The position numbers and the translations under genes are program-made. The notes beneath the pieces are model-generated. The model did not search any database and had not been told where the DNA came from. It saw nothing but the letters and a program-made list of their open reading frames with translations. Positions 12,201 to 22,329 of a DNA stretch of 64,000 bases are shown one piece after another. The first letter of the stretch is position 1, and each line of letters begins with the position of its first letter. The stretch comes from Spongilla lacustris. Taxonomy: Eukaryota > Porifera > Demospongiae > Spongillida > Spongillidae. Where the stretch lies: assembly GCA_949361645.1 (NCBI GenBank), contig OX442416.1:7570362-7634361 (forward strand). Reading direction: 5' to 3'.

Positions 12201-15200
12201 ACAACAAGTGAATGACTAAAAGATGAGCAGAGCCATCTCCATCATCTTGCATAAATCCCTGATGGACCTGAAGAGCTATCTGTATGTACATGCAGGTCAG
12301 CTGCTTGTATGGTGGAGGCATCAATACTATCCCATATTGTAGGGTGTGGAGTTCCTAGGAGGTGCAGTGTTGTTATTGAGAATGACAAATGATGTCTGGA
12401 GAAGCTGCTTGTTTTGTATAGGAGCATCCAACACTGCCACAGCAAATAAACACATCAAATCATTTACGAATTATTTCATGATTGAATATTAAAATCACAG
12501 AAATCGATTTGTAGTGTTCAATCACACAGTGATTTTACAGAGGATTTTTAAATTCTAAATAAAATTAAATCTTAATGCTTGGAATGTTCAGACTGAATGT
12601 GTGTCAAGCTTGAGACATCCTTCTCTAGTTGATTCTGTGAGAAAATTGATGGCAGCTTTGCGTTTACCTTGTAACATTTATTTGGTGAAAGAACAAATTA
12701 CGGAATTGTCAGTGCTGCGAGGGCAGGTTGCTGTTGGCAACTATATTGTGAAATGTTGGGGTACTTTGTTGAATTGTCTTGCCTATATGCAAAAATGTAT
12801 CAATATCTCCTTCCAATTAACTCTTGAGACATCGTCCTAGGCACTCAATATTGAACACGTGGCTTATGTGAGATGGTTTTTGTGGAAGGACTGATCTAAC
12901 TGTGATAGCTTTCAATGCACTTTATTCAAATGCTGGATCAGCAGCGTAAGCATTAAAGAGACTGGCCTGACTGACAAAGGCTTTCTCCCATTTCCAATAA
13001 GGAACAGAGAAGACATTCTTTTGCCAAAATACTGCCTCTTTTTAGGCTTTAGAAACAAGTTGAGAGAATGCCTTTGAGTCTACATGTACGTGGAATTCTA
13101 ACCTGTTGTGTTAGCGATCATTGCATTGACGCCGTGGAAGATAATTAGAGCTTCAAAATGGATACGAATATAGAGAAATGATGTGAAAACATGTGTACGA
13201 AACTTGAAAGGAAAAGGTTGTACGGTTGCAAAGATGTGTTGTTTAGTGTAACAAGCAATTTTTATAGTGATAAAATTATAACCCTACAAGCCCTAGACAC
13301 TGTTCCATATTACGTCATATTGAGTTGCAATTCCATGACGTATAAACATAAGATGCCGAATACTTTATATACGCCACTTTTGACAAGTGACGTTGTTATT
13401 GTCAAAATGCTTCCACGGGAACGAAATAGACAATTAACAAGAGGAAAATGTCTCCCGAGTTAAATTAAGTAATTTTTAAAAAGTCGATCCGCGTAATGTA
13501 GAATCGAACGGAGTTCAGTGTGAAAAGGCAGTACTGGAACACTAGCGCGAGTTTTGATCCAGAATAGCTGCAAAGGTGACATAACTATAAGCATATTGTG
13601 TTGCTAGGCATGACATTACAATTAGTTGGATCATTTGTCATACAAACCTAGTATTGTCCTTGTATGTTTTTTACTGTGTAAGTTGTGTAGTAAAAATAAA
13701 TGAAACAATCTAGTTCTTGATATATTCTCTGTGATAAAGTTAATGATTTATAGGATTCAAAGGCAATGGTGGTGTAATACGCGTAAAAAGTAAGGGAACG
13801 AGGGACTGGAGATACATGCACATTATTCCTACATGTATATTTAGCAACGTATAAGTGTAATGCTGTTCTCAGTAAATATACGAATATGGTGTTTATCGTA
13901 TCTCCAGTCCCTTGTTCCCCAATTTCTGAAATTTACATCTTTCAAATCCTGAAACGGTAAGTTTTTATGTCTTATATAATAATTATACTTATACTTACAT
14001 TTATAATAATAGTAACAATAATGATTGAATTGTGGTTATATATGATATCGGTTACAACGTCATAACTGAGAATTTGTAAAGGGTATCTCACTATGGGAAT
14101 TTCTGCTGCAGTGACCTTTAGACAAATGCAAGACTGGCAATAGGATGTCCTTGGCTTAATTAAATTGACAAATGAACCCGATCGCTAGTATGTCAAGTTT
14201 AAATATAAGTCAGAAAGGGTTACTCAAAATGCCATACAATTAGTCTTGCTCAAGTCATGTATGACTGATATAATAGAGGTCCATGCAGGAATTCATGCGT
14301 GTGACAACTTCGGCGTTCTCGGCTACAGCGTGCCAGAGTAGCTCGCGTGCAGGAATGGCTTAATAGGGCGCGCCTCAAATGTGCCGTACGGCTAATTAAA
14401 TTAATAAATCGTAAATAATAAATAAATTAATAAAACTAACTATGAATATAATTTGTGCGAGCCATTCTGGCACAGCCGGGTTTCAGTGCCAGAATGGCTT
14501 GAGCCATTCTGCATGATACTCAATTATAGTAGCTGGCCGTGCCAGAATTGCTCGAGCCACTCTGCAACTGGCCGTGCCAAAATGGCTCGAGCCATTCTGC
14601 AACTTAACTGGCCTTGCCAGCCATTCTGGCACTTAAGTAATGCAACTGGCCGTGGCAGAATGGCTCGAGCGATTCTGGCACTAATTAAGCAAAGTATTGC
14701 AACTGACCGTGCCAAATTGGCTCGAGCCATTCTGCAACTGGCCGTGCCTGAATGGCTCGAGCCATTCTTGCACTAAATAATTAAAGTATTGCAACTGACA
14801 GTGCCAGAATGACTCGAGACTATCTGGCACGCAACTGGCCGTGCCAGAATGGCTCGGGCCATTCTGGCACTCCAATATTGTAATTGGCCGTGCCATAATG
14901 GCTCTAGATATTCTGGCACTCAATTATGACTATTGAAACTGGCCGTTCTAGAATAGCTCGAGCAGAATGGCTCGCACATTCTGGCACTCAAGTATAGTAA
15001 CTGGCCATGCCAGAATGGCTCGAGCAATTCTGGCACTTAAGTATTGCAAACTGCATGGCCGTGCCAGAATGGCTCGAGCCATTCTTGCACTCAATTAAGA
15101 CTATTGCAACTGGCCGTGCCAGAATGGCTCGAGCCATTCTGCAATTGGCCGTGCCTGAATGGCTCGAACCATTCTAGCATGGCCATGCAGTAGGGTGTGT

Positions 15201-18200
15201 AACCGGTTATCAGGTTATTCGGGTCGAATGGTAACTTAGCATTACTCGGAAAATTGGATTTGTTCTATTCGAAATAACCGGTTTGTGCATCTCCATTCGG
15301 AGGTACTTAGGTATTCGTCATCCGCATTGACAATTCGCCCGTTATTCGAATACCGTTTTATGACGATATCCGGATACATGTACGATATTAAATACAATTT
15401 GAAATGTAACGTCATTGTTGTTGCTATTTTTATATACGTGGGGACGAGGTTACATGTACGAACTAGCCAACAGATCTCCCTCTTCAGTCTTCACAGATCA
15501 TGGCGATGGACAGCTCCAGCTACATATCAAAGCGAGTTAGCTTATAGTGCATTTCGAACTAGCTGGTTTCTTGCATCAATCTCTCTGAGATGATATTGCC
15601 GAGATCGCATTTAGGCCTACTTAGTTTCTAGTATTTTCAAAACTCGCGATGGTGAAATAGAGGCTGCATGGCCGGTGGTGCTTAAACATCATCTATGATT
15701 CTACTCTTTTGACATCGGGTACGATTTGTAGGTACATCATGTATTAGGTCAGACACGCCCATCTAGTTATGTGGTTAGGCCAAGCGTATGTAGGTAGCTG
15801 TGGTTGTGTGCTGAGTGTATCTGGTGTGATGTGGGTAGCTGTGGATGCATGCTGTACTGATCTGGTGTAATGTGGGTAGTTGTAGGAGGGCATCTGGTGT
15901 GATGGGGGAAGCTGTGGTTGTGTGCCTCATGAGGGCATCTGGTGTGATGGGAGTAAGTATGGTTGTGTGCCTCATGAGGGCATCTGGTGTGATGGGAGTA
16001 AGTATGGTTGTGTGCTGAGGGCATCTGGTGTGATGGGGGAAGCTGTGGTTGTGTGCCTCGTGAGGGCATCTGGTGTGATGGGAGTAAGTATGGTTGTGTG
16101 CTGAGGGCATCTGGTGTGATGGGGGAAGCTGTGGTTGTGTGCCTCGTGAAGGCATCTGGTGTGATGGGAGTAAGTATGGTTGTGTGCTGAGGGCATCTGG
16201 TGTGATTGGGGAAGCTGTGGTTGTGAGCCTCATGAGGGTGGCGGGCATCTGATGTGATGGGAGTAAGTGTGTTTGTGTCAGTGCTGAGGGCATCTGGTAT
16301 CTGGTGTTATGGGGTAGCTGTAGGAGGATATACATTTAGGTGGCTCAGTGAGCAGAAAATCTGAATAACCTAGGTATTCGGCTGTCAAATTGTCAAAACC
16401 TATTCGGAAAAATCGATTTTCTTTTTTCAAGTATTCGGAAAAAGATCCAGAAAAACCTGAAAAATCGATTAATGTTTTAAAAGTATTCGGAATAATCGAT
16501 CTTCATTATTCAAGGGAGGTTACACACCCTACCATGCAGTTGCATTACTTGAGTGCCAGAATGGCCAGGTACTATATTGGAGTGCCAGAATGGCTCGATC
16601 GAGCCATTCTGGCACGGCCAGGTACTATATTGAAGTGCCAGAATGGCTCGAGCCATTCTGGCACGGCCAGTCGCAATACGTGAGTGCCAGAATGGCTCGA
16701 GCCATTCTGGCACTGCCAGTTGCAATACTTGAGTGCCAGAATGGCTTGAGCCATTCTAGCACGGCCTGGTACTATATTGGAGTGCCAGAATGGCTCGAGC
16801 CATTTTGGCACGGCCTGGTACTATATTGGAGTGCCAGAATGGCTCGAGCCATTCTGGCACGGCCTGGTACTATATTGGAGTGCCAGAATGGCTCGGCACG
16901 GCCAGTTGCATTACTTGAGTGCCAGAATGGCTCGAGCCATTCTGGCACGGCCTGGTACTATATTGGAGTGCCCGAGCCATTCTGGCACGGCCAGTTGCAA
17001 TACTTGAGTGCCAGAATGGCTCGAGCCATTCTGGCACCGCGGCCAGTTGCAATACTTAACTTGAGTGCCAGAATGGCTCGAGCCATTCTGCCATGGCCAG
17101 TTGCAATACTTGAGTGCCAGAATGGTTCGTGCCATTCTGGCACGGCCAGTTCAGCCCAGTTGCAATACTTGAGTGCCTGAATGGCTCGAGCCATTCTGGC
17201 ACGGCCAGTTGCAATACTTAAGTGCCAGAATGGCTCGAGCCATTCTGGTACGGCCACAATACTTGAATATGGCTAGAGCCATTCTGGCACTCAAGTATTG
17301 CAACTGGGCGTGCCAGAATGGCTCGAACAATTCTGGCACTTAAGTATTGTAACTTAGCCGTGCCAGAATGGGCTCGAGCCATTCTGGCACTCAAGTATTG
17401 TAACTTAGCCGTGCCAGAATGGCTCGAGTCTGGGGTCTGGGGCGGAGCCCCAGAAGCTTTGCAATTCGTGCGATTTTAATGTTCAAAAGCCATACGAAAT
17501 TTGATACTTTTCATTAACTAAACTGTAGTGTAGGCTTGAATGCAATTATGTGTATGTATATTTCCTTTGGCTGACAGAAATGATCCACAATGAGCTTCGC
17601 GGCTCTGCGATTGAAACCTGTTATAAATTCATTCCCTATTTCAGTCAAGCTAGCTGAGTCTGTATAAGATGGTTGTAAAGATGCAAAAACAAAACCGCTG
17701 GCACGCAGTTAATGAGGATTAATAATTATTATAGCGGCAAGTAAGCTGCAATTTCGGTAGCTGAGCCTGAACAGAATTCGCACAATGCCGCTATTAAACA
17801 TGGCAGCTGTAAAACGCACGTCGATTTGATAGCGCAATAGCAGCTTTTCAATAGCTATAGTCCCTGTTCGATTGCAAAAAAAAGTATATACTGTCTTGTA
17901 CTCTTACATGTATATACATGTACATGTATAAGATATACGCGGGACTATAGAATTAAAAAGACCAACGGAAAAGTGTAGCGGCCATGGCCGCTACGGCCGC
18001 TACAGTTCCTACGCCACTGGCCATTCTGGCACTCCAATATAGTACCTATAGCCGTACCAGAACGGCTCGAGCCATTCTGGCACTCAAGTATTGCAACTGG
18101 CCGTGCCAGAATGGCTCGAGCCATTCTGGCACTCCAATATAGTACCTATAGCCTAGCCCTAGAATGGCTCGAGCCATTCTGGCACTCAAGTACTAGTATT

Positions 18201-19315
18201 GCAACTGGCCGTGCCAGAATGGCTCGAGCCATTCTGGCACTCAAGTATTGCAACTGGCCGTGCCAGAATGGCTCGAGCCATTTTAGCACTCCAATATAAT
18301 ACAAGGCCGTGCCAGAATGGCTCCAGCCATTCTGGCACTCAAGTAATGCAACTGGCCGTGCCAGAATGGCTCGAGCCATTCTGGCACTAATTAATTACAG
18401 TATTGCAAATAGTCAATATACCGTGCCAGAATCACTCGAGACATTCTGGCACCGGCTCAAGTAAGAGACTACATTCTATGCACATTATACATGTATCATA
18501 TGCATTGTTATCTCAATTGCTGTCAGGCTAAGAAATCGTGGGGGGGGGGGGGGGGGGGGGGGGAGGAGGGGAAGCAGAGGAGTATGTATACAAAGTATGC
18601 TGAATTTATATTGGACTCACCCTTTGGCTCCGACGCGTCTGCAGGGGATAATTATTATTTTAGGACATATATTCACATAAAACAAAAGGAAACAAAACAT
18701 AATTATCTATTGTCCAAGTAGCTAGAAGGGGTTACTTGCTTACTACTAATTTAATACAATTCATATTAATGCGTGAATACAATTAATAAACTGCGCGCTA
18801 CAATAACTTAAGAGGCGCGCCTTATGAAGCCATTCCTGCACGCGAGCCACTCTGGACGCTACACTTGGCTCCTCCCTCGCTTACACTGTACCTATACAAC
18901 ACCTCCCTCGCTTACACTGTACCTATACAACACCTCCCTCACTTACACTGTACCTATACAACACCTCCCTCGCTTACACTGTACCTATACAACGCTTACT
19001 CGAACATACATCTTATCATTCGCTCCAAATGCTAGTAAATGTTCTCAGTTTACCAGTTTATCCTTGTCAGTGACGTCACACTGAACGAAGAGCACTTTAT
19101 TAGGACCATAAGTCTTTTCAAGTTCCACACAAGCTGCCCTACCCGCGTCTTCATTGACATCGACTACGCTTACCTGATGAAGAATACAGATTACATGAGT
19201 ATATGTGTCCAGGTCTGTGATTTACCTTCGCGCCATTAGATATAAGAGCGCTGGCAATAGCGTAGCCGATTCCTTGTGCAGCTCCAGTCACCAGGGCAAC
19301 CTTTCCAGACAGCAT
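3213..19315 (-). CDS. HPGD-like: Short-chain dehydrogenase, 15-hydroxyprostaglandin dehydrogenase-like, copy 1
   Basis: Seven exons on the minus strand: 19226-19315, 19054-19173, 5355-5465, 4431-4527, 3583-3659, 3406-3524 and 3213-3351. All introns have GT-AG ends, phases agree, and the sum is 753 nt (250 residues plus stop), close to the 266 residues of vertebrate HPGD. The start [19 protein letters not shown] holds the NAD-binding TGxxxGxG motif. NNAG is in exon 3, the catalytic Ser in VNIASIAG, and YxxxK in PTYCATKAG. The C-terminal GAAMKV block matches HPGD, which oxidises the 15-hydroxyl of prostaglandins; the exact substrate here is unknown. Intron 5 (3525-3582, about 58 nt) must be removed because it holds a TGA in this copy. 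Intron 2 is 13.6 kb and full of mobile elements. No coding lesion was found, so it is likely functional. Another SDR subfamily is possible. Confidence 0.85.
5895..6206 (+). pseudogene. Non-LTR retrotransposon, N-terminal fragment (unit A)
   Basis: The frame here ([19 protein letters not shown] and a Ser/Thr/Pro-rich stretch ending at a WGDL-like site in the sister copy) matches 28321-28635 of unit B. In unit B it runs directly into the reverse-transcriptase region of a degraded non-LTR retrotransposon. Here the match stops at about 6206, and the rest of the element is found in opposite orientation at 10563-13062. The break is therefore an inversion point rather than a simple truncation. Embedded in intron 2 of HPGD-like copy 1, on the antisense strand to the gene. 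Confidence 0.6.
6207..6565. mobile_element. Foldback element, about 360 bp
   Basis: The two halves are long imperfect inverted repeats of about 150 bp. The left begins TACGAGTGTTGAAAACGCGT and the right ends with its complement. The centre holds a GCGCCGATGATTTTGGC-type sequence and its inverse. A larger foldback at 33001-33745 shares the inner arms (GTTACGGAGATACAG and AATTCGCGCC), so these are two members of one non-coding family. Confidence 0.7.
6566..6820 (+). repeat. Dispersed repeat, also at 13086-13315
   Basis: From TACGTGGA and TTCTAACC onward this stretch matches 13086-13315 in the same orientation (shared landmarks: AGAGAAATG, GTGTACATAA/GTGTACGAAA, AATTTTTA, GATAAAATTATAACCC). No open frame of interest. 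The two copies bracket the segment that is inverted relative to unit B. Confidence 0.55.
6821..8280. other. No gene seen; intronic DNA of HPGD-like copy 1
   Basis: The only structure I see is at 6840-6940, which matches 33940-34060 of unit B in the opposite orientation and supports the inversion described in the findings. The remainder has short, unrecognised open frames in several phases. Confidence 0.4.
8290..8323. repeat. Palindrome, 15-bp arms
   Basis: AAGTAAAGTGTGAAC (8290-8304) is followed after four bases by its exact complement (8309-8323). The GTGTGAAC/GTGCAC core is shared with the palindromes at 8471-8502 and 9743-9790. Confidence 0.75.
8471..8502. repeat. Palindrome, 14-bp arms
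   Basis: GGTACAGTGTGCAC is followed by a 4-base loop and its exact complement. It lies between two other GTGCAC-rich palindromes in the same intron. Confidence 0.75.
9521..9616. repeat. Perfect 41-bp inverted repeat (hairpin)
   Basis: Left arm 9521-9561 and right arm 9576-9616 are exact complements around a 14-base loop. The arm runs from TAACACAATTAAG to GGAGCACGGGC. AT-rich sequence outside the arms is also partly symmetrical. It is probably a small foldback MITE; no coding capacity. Confidence 0.85.
9743..9790. repeat. Perfect 22-bp inverted repeat with 4-base loop
   Basis: The left arm TGTGAACACCTGTGCACACT (plus GT) pairs exactly with 9769-9790. The third and longest of the GTGCAC-type palindromes in this intron. 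Confidence 0.8.
10140..10562 (-). other. 3' flank of the inverted non-LTR element
   Basis: Read on the minus strand, this AT-rich stretch matches 32130-32530 of unit B (shared landmarks: CTAAGTGTTGCTAAATGC, GCTACAGCGAGGCATTG). It is therefore the 3' flank or untranslated tail of the same ancestral retrotransposon insertion. Confidence 0.55.
10563..13062 (-). pseudogene. Degenerate non-LTR retrotransposon with reverse transcriptase and endonuclease-like C terminus
   Basis: Read on the minus strand, broken frames give, in order: KAFVS (near 12970), a DGDID...GKTIQQ block, a reverse-transcriptase core with [17 protein letters not shown] (near 11900), GTTQG and YALGIVPL (near 11740-11790), a spacer, and a C-terminal domain ending [15 protein letters not shown] (10598-10843). 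Many stops and frameshifts make it non-functional. The closest remembered relatives are non-LTR elements common in cnidarians and sponges, in which the C-terminal region carries a restriction-enzyme-like fold. The copy in unit B (28321-32075) lies on the plus strand. Confidence 0.7.
13086..13315 (+). repeat. Second copy of the 6566-6820 repeat
   Basis: Begins at a TACATGTACGTGGA site. The landmarks are the same as in the first copy, and it follows directly after the inverted segment of unit A. Confidence 0.5.
13320..14314. repeat. Segment shared with unit B (37090-38035)
   Basis: By eye this is colinear with 37090-38035, starting at ACATAAGATGCCGAAT and ending at GAATTCATGCGTGTGACAA. It shows that unit A and B introns resume colinearity after the inverted segment. 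No gene seen. Confidence 0.65.
13785..13925. mobile_element. MITE with inverted ends GTAAGGGAACGAGGGACTGG
   Basis: The left end GTAAGGGAACGAGGGACTGG and the right end CCAGTCCCTTGTTCCC are inverted repeats about 140 bp apart. The orthologous MITE in unit B is at 37540-37685, so the insertion predates the duplication. Confidence 0.65.
14455..15182. repeat. Palindromic satellite array 1
   Basis: About 15 units of roughly 50 bp. Each unit is a near-perfect palindrome centred on GGCTCGAGCC and flanked by CCAGAAT/ATTCTGG. The spacers resemble TCAAGTATTGCAACTGGCC. Units vary by short deletions. Confidence 0.85.
15191..16531. mobile_element. hAT-like non-autonomous element, 1341 bp, nested in the satellite
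   Basis: The termini are TAGGGTGTGTAACC and its complement GGTTACACACCCTA. An exact 8-bp target duplication CCATGCAG flanks it (15183-15190 and 16532-16539). TAGGG-type ends and an 8-bp duplication are the hAT superfamily signature. The interior has subterminal TATTCGGA repeats and a minisatellite (15780-16330) but no transposase. Confidence 0.85.
15780..16330. repeat. Minisatellite of GGGCATCTGGTGTGATGGGA units
   Basis: About a dozen units of roughly 40-45 bp alternate between two variants (GTAAGTATGGTTGTGTG and GAAGCTGTGGTTGTGTG). The long minus-strand frame across it is repetitive His/Thr-rich sequence and is not taken as a gene. Confidence 0.85.
16540..17435. repeat. Palindromic satellite array 2, with an orientation switch
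   Basis: Same unit as array 1. Up to about 17270 the spacers read GGCCAGTTGCAATACTTGA or GGCCTGGTACTATATTGG; from about 17280 they read in the opposite sense. The array therefore contains an internal head-to-head junction. Confidence 0.8.
17436..18009. other. Unique spacer inside the 4.5-kb element
   Basis: No gene seen. Contains a GGGGCGGAGCCCC palindrome near 17440, a TACATGTA-rich patch (17905-17930) and a GCGGCC-rich palindromic patch (17978-18002). Confidence 0.4.
18010..18465. repeat. Palindromic satellite array 3
   Basis: About eight units of the same roughly 50-bp palindromic repeat, in the orientation of array 1. Followed by unrelated sequence with a run of about 23 G at 18541-18563. 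Confidence 0.85.
18871..19000. repeat. 32-bp minisatellite next to HPGD copy 1 exon 2
   Basis: Four units of CTCCCTCGCTTACACTGTAC plus CTATACAACAC. The matching array in unit B is disrupted (38050-38160 and 38485-38560) by a 98-bp MITE and G-rich sequence. Confidence 0.8.
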
Positions 19316-19869
19316 GATCGTATTTTTTTTTTCTCTGCAAACAAAAGTCATATATCTGAACTTGACACTAAATGAATATATTTTATATACATGTACCATA
19401 TACGCAAGGATTGCGTCATTATAATTCCTGTTTTTGTCTCGTTTATGCACCGTTCACATATGTTGCGGTATGGATACACTTTCTCAACGAAATTTTTCGA
19501 GTCCTTTCAGTAGTACACCGAACATGACGACCCGAGTAGAAAAAATCGCGCGATTTTTAATTGATTTATCACAAATTTTGATTTATCACAAATTACAATA
19601 CAGTTTGTAAAGGTGGCATCGAGATGTGTAGGCCTATGTCGAATTATTTACGGCTCGCCCCCAGCTAGAGGATCACTGTGTGTGACCCGGCAGAACCACT
19701 TTCCCAATACGCTCGTTTTGTCAGCTCTGCATGACACGCCTCCAATCAATCACGTCAGTTTCCTGGGAACCCAACTGATAGTCATGGCCCAAGTAGAAAA
19801 TCATTCAGAACTACTGCCTCTATGTTTCTACCAATCAGTGAGGGAACTACCTGTATAATAATTATATTT

Positions 19870-20506
19870 ATAATAATATATCATTATGGTAGCTGTCAAG
19901 TGGTGGCTAGGCCTAGATACCTCCCAGGGCTCTCAGTGTGCTTTCTGCCCTGCCCACAGTCTGGACCCTCTTGGACACCATGCATTAACATGCAAATGTG
20001 GGGGTGATGTTATTACACGCCATAATGCTCTCAGGGACACTTTAGCGCACTTTCTTCACCGTGCACATGCTTCAATCGAAGTTGAAGCTGGTGCTGGGCT
20101 CTTTCCTGACCATTCACAGTCACGGCCTGCTGATATTCTCGTGAAGCATTGGAATCATGGAAGGCCCGTTGCCCTGGACATCTCCGTTGTCTCACCGCTA
20201 AATCCTTCAACTTTAGCTGAAGCGGGAGCAACGGTTGGTGCAGTCCTTGAGGCAACGGAGAGGAGGAAACACCAGGCCAATGATGAAAAGTGTTTAGCTT
20301 TAGGGTGGGTCTCAACCCCTCTATTAGTTGACTCCTATGGGGCTTGGGGTAACGAAGCTTCAATATTTCTGGCTCAGATAATTGCTAGGCTTGCGATCCA
20401 CATGTCTCTGCCAAAGGCACAGATATCTTTTGAGCTTTTCGCCAACTTGAGCATTTGCCTAACAAGAGCGAATGCCAGAGCCATCCTCCGTAGAATCCCA
20501 TCCTAA
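19870..20506 (+). pseudogene. C-terminal zinc-knuckle/endonuclease domain of a non-LTR retrotransposon
   Basis: An uninterrupted frame of about 206 codons (19886-20506). It begins WWLGLDTSQGSQCAFCPAHS, then DPLGHHALTCKCGGD with clustered Cys/His, RHNALRD, and the restriction-enzyme-like block RPADI...PVALDISVVSPL, and ends in a SYGAWGNEA motif and an ARAI tail. These motifs recall the C terminus of R2-like or related site-selective non-LTR retrotransposons. The 5' reverse-transcriptase part is absent (19613-19870 gives only fragments), so this is a 5'-truncated copy. A related tail lies at 32720-32947. Confidence 0.7.
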
Positions 20507-20770
20507 CTGTAGTGTATTTTATATATAGCAAGTGTTGTGTGTATGAGTTTATTATTAATTATAATTATAATTATATATATTATATATAATACAATACAGA
20601 TAAACAAGCACATAACGTTACATTACCTACCACCTAGACTAACCAATATATCAGTAGCCTGCGTCTGACATGGCCCTTGAAAGAAGAGCCCTATATATAA
20701 TACTATTATATATAATTATAATTATATGCAGAAGTATAAACACCTTGACTCATGCTACTTTTTCACTCCA

Positions 20771-20977
20771 GTGGCAATAGAAACAAGTGGAGTTTTTGGA
20801 CCAAAGACAATGGAGTTCCTGAAAGGTTTCTGACATCAGTTGAGGCAGGTGTCTGGAGAAGCCAACTTCTTTGCACATCTCACTCAGAGACTCTCAGTTG
20901 CCATCCAACGTGGCAATGCAGCTTCTGTGTTGGGAACAATGAAGATCCGCAGTCAGGAGGAAGAGTTTATTGTATAA
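20771..20977 (+). pseudogene. C-terminal remnant of another non-LTR retrotransposon
   Basis: The frame VAIETSGVFGPKTMEFL, one TGA, then [20 protein letters not shown] and a stop. The ETSG.FGP and QRGNA.S.LG blocks mark the C terminus of a non-LTR polyprotein family widespread in invertebrates. 5'-truncated. Confidence 0.6.
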
Positions 20978-20989
20978 ATATGTATATTG

Positions 20990-22030
20990 TGTGAGTGAGT
21001 GAGTGAGTGAGTGAGTGTTAGGATAAGTATCGTATTGTTGTTTGTCCATTTATCCTGTTGTGTAATATATTTATGTAAGTATTATAATTAAATGTTATTT
21101 TATATATTATCATTATATATAGGGGCCTCAGGCCCGCGTAGTCCCCTCGGGCCTCATTAACCAAGTAAAAGTTGCGGAATTACATGCAAGTACGTGTACA
21201 TCGACCTACCATGTAGTCTAGGTGAGGGAACTGCATAGCTGGATATATTTGTGGCACCAGAACATATGTGCATTAGCTACATGGACGTTATTATATATAC
21301 ATTAACTACCACTGACACCAGACAGTTTACTCACACCTTCAAGTACTAGTGACGTGTTCATTATAGCACTTGATACTCACTTGGAAAAATTTCCCATGTT
21401 AAAACTACATGTAGTCATCACATCACCCCAGTGATCATACTAATTAGAAAGGAACGTGTTAAACGTACAAAGTAAATAATATGTAAATGTACATTAATGC
21501 TTCAAGGCCCGATGTAGAGTTTGCTGGTGGACAATGCAAAGAGGCTCCCTGTAGTACCAAGAGAGTGCATGTGTGTGAGACAGAGCACATGGGTGAATGC
21601 TTTTTACACTATAAGTACACATACATGTACATGTATAGACACACTTCTTAATTCACTATTTACACATACATCTCTTCACTTCATAAACTCAGTGACTGGT
21701 TAGGAGTGTGTTTTCACTCAGTAACACACCCCTCAGCTCTCTGAAGACCCCAACCGTCTTGTCTAAATCATCACAATGTGTTCCACCCAGCTAATAAGCC
21801 ACAGTAGCAGTGATGCTGGCCCTCATCCCAAACATACCCAGGACATGTGAACCACCATCCACAACATGTACATGTGTGTTGTGTGCATACCAATGTGCAG
21901 AGGATGAGCTGTTGGTCCCCAGTCCACTAAACCCCTCTGTAGACCCCGGCCCAATCGTTTTGCATAAACATTCACAATGTTCCACCCCACTAATACATGC
22001 CAAAGTACCAGTGACATTGGCCCCACAAGA
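20990..22030. other. No gene seen; spacer between duplication units
   Basis: Contains a GTGA microsatellite (20991-21017). The ORFs on both strands at 21790-22070 overlap each other and resemble nothing I know. Near 22030 the trinucleotide-like CACACCATCATTAGAGA array of unit B begins. Confidence 0.4.
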
Positions 22031-22039
22031 TACACACCC

Positions 22040-22300
22040 GGTACACACTAAAGACACACACCATCATTAGAGACACACACCATCCAGCTGCAGATCCAGG
22101 GAATATGGAAGGAAGGGTTCACCAATAGAGCGTCAATGGATCGGAGAGGTATCATTAAAGAGACTCACCATCATTAAAGACACTCACCAGCATTAGAGAC
22201 ACACACCATCATTAAAGACACGCACCATCATTAGAGACACACACCATCATTAGAGACACACCGCATTACATACACACACCACTAGAGACACTCACCATGA
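22040..22300. repeat. Tandem repeat array, unit B copy
   Basis: Counterpart of 355-560. It holds the empty TTAA site (22155-22158) that corresponds to the piggyBac-like insertion of unit A. Confidence 0.75.
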
Positions 22301-22329
22301 ACAATCTATAGACTCATCCGGAGGCACCA

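Larger units (their letters stand above)
14328..18859. mobile_element. 4.5-kb TIR element made largely of palindromic satellite units
   Basis: The ends are inverted repeats of about 50 bp (left GCGTGCCAGAGTAGCTCGCG, right its near complement, both continuing through GCAGGAATGGCTT to GGCGCGCCTC). TACA flanks both ends (14324-14327 and 18860-18863). Unit B lacks the whole insertion: near 38035 its sequence passes from the left flank to the right flank. The interior holds three arrays of a palindromic unit (TGCCAGAATGGCTCGAG and its complement) and one nested 1.34-kb hAT-like element. No transposase frame is visible; open frames in the arrays run in all phases and are repeat artefacts. Confidence 0.75.

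Noticed and set aside
11671..12219. Plus-strand open frames within unit A
   Set aside because: They are antisense shadows of the minus-strand reverse-transcriptase remnant.
15775..16335. 186-codon His/Thr-rich minus-strand frame
   Set aside because: It is the translation of a minisatellite inside a non-autonomous hAT-like element, with alternative frames equally open.
14450..18390. Many open frames rich in [15 protein letters not shown] and CQNGSS on both strands
   Set aside because: They follow the palindromic satellite in all phases and both directions; a repeat unit without stops explains them all.
14455..18465. Resemblance to a CRISPR array (regular palindromic repeats with spacers)
   Set aside because: Spacers are themselves repeated and not unique, the context is an animal intron, and no cas genes are present.
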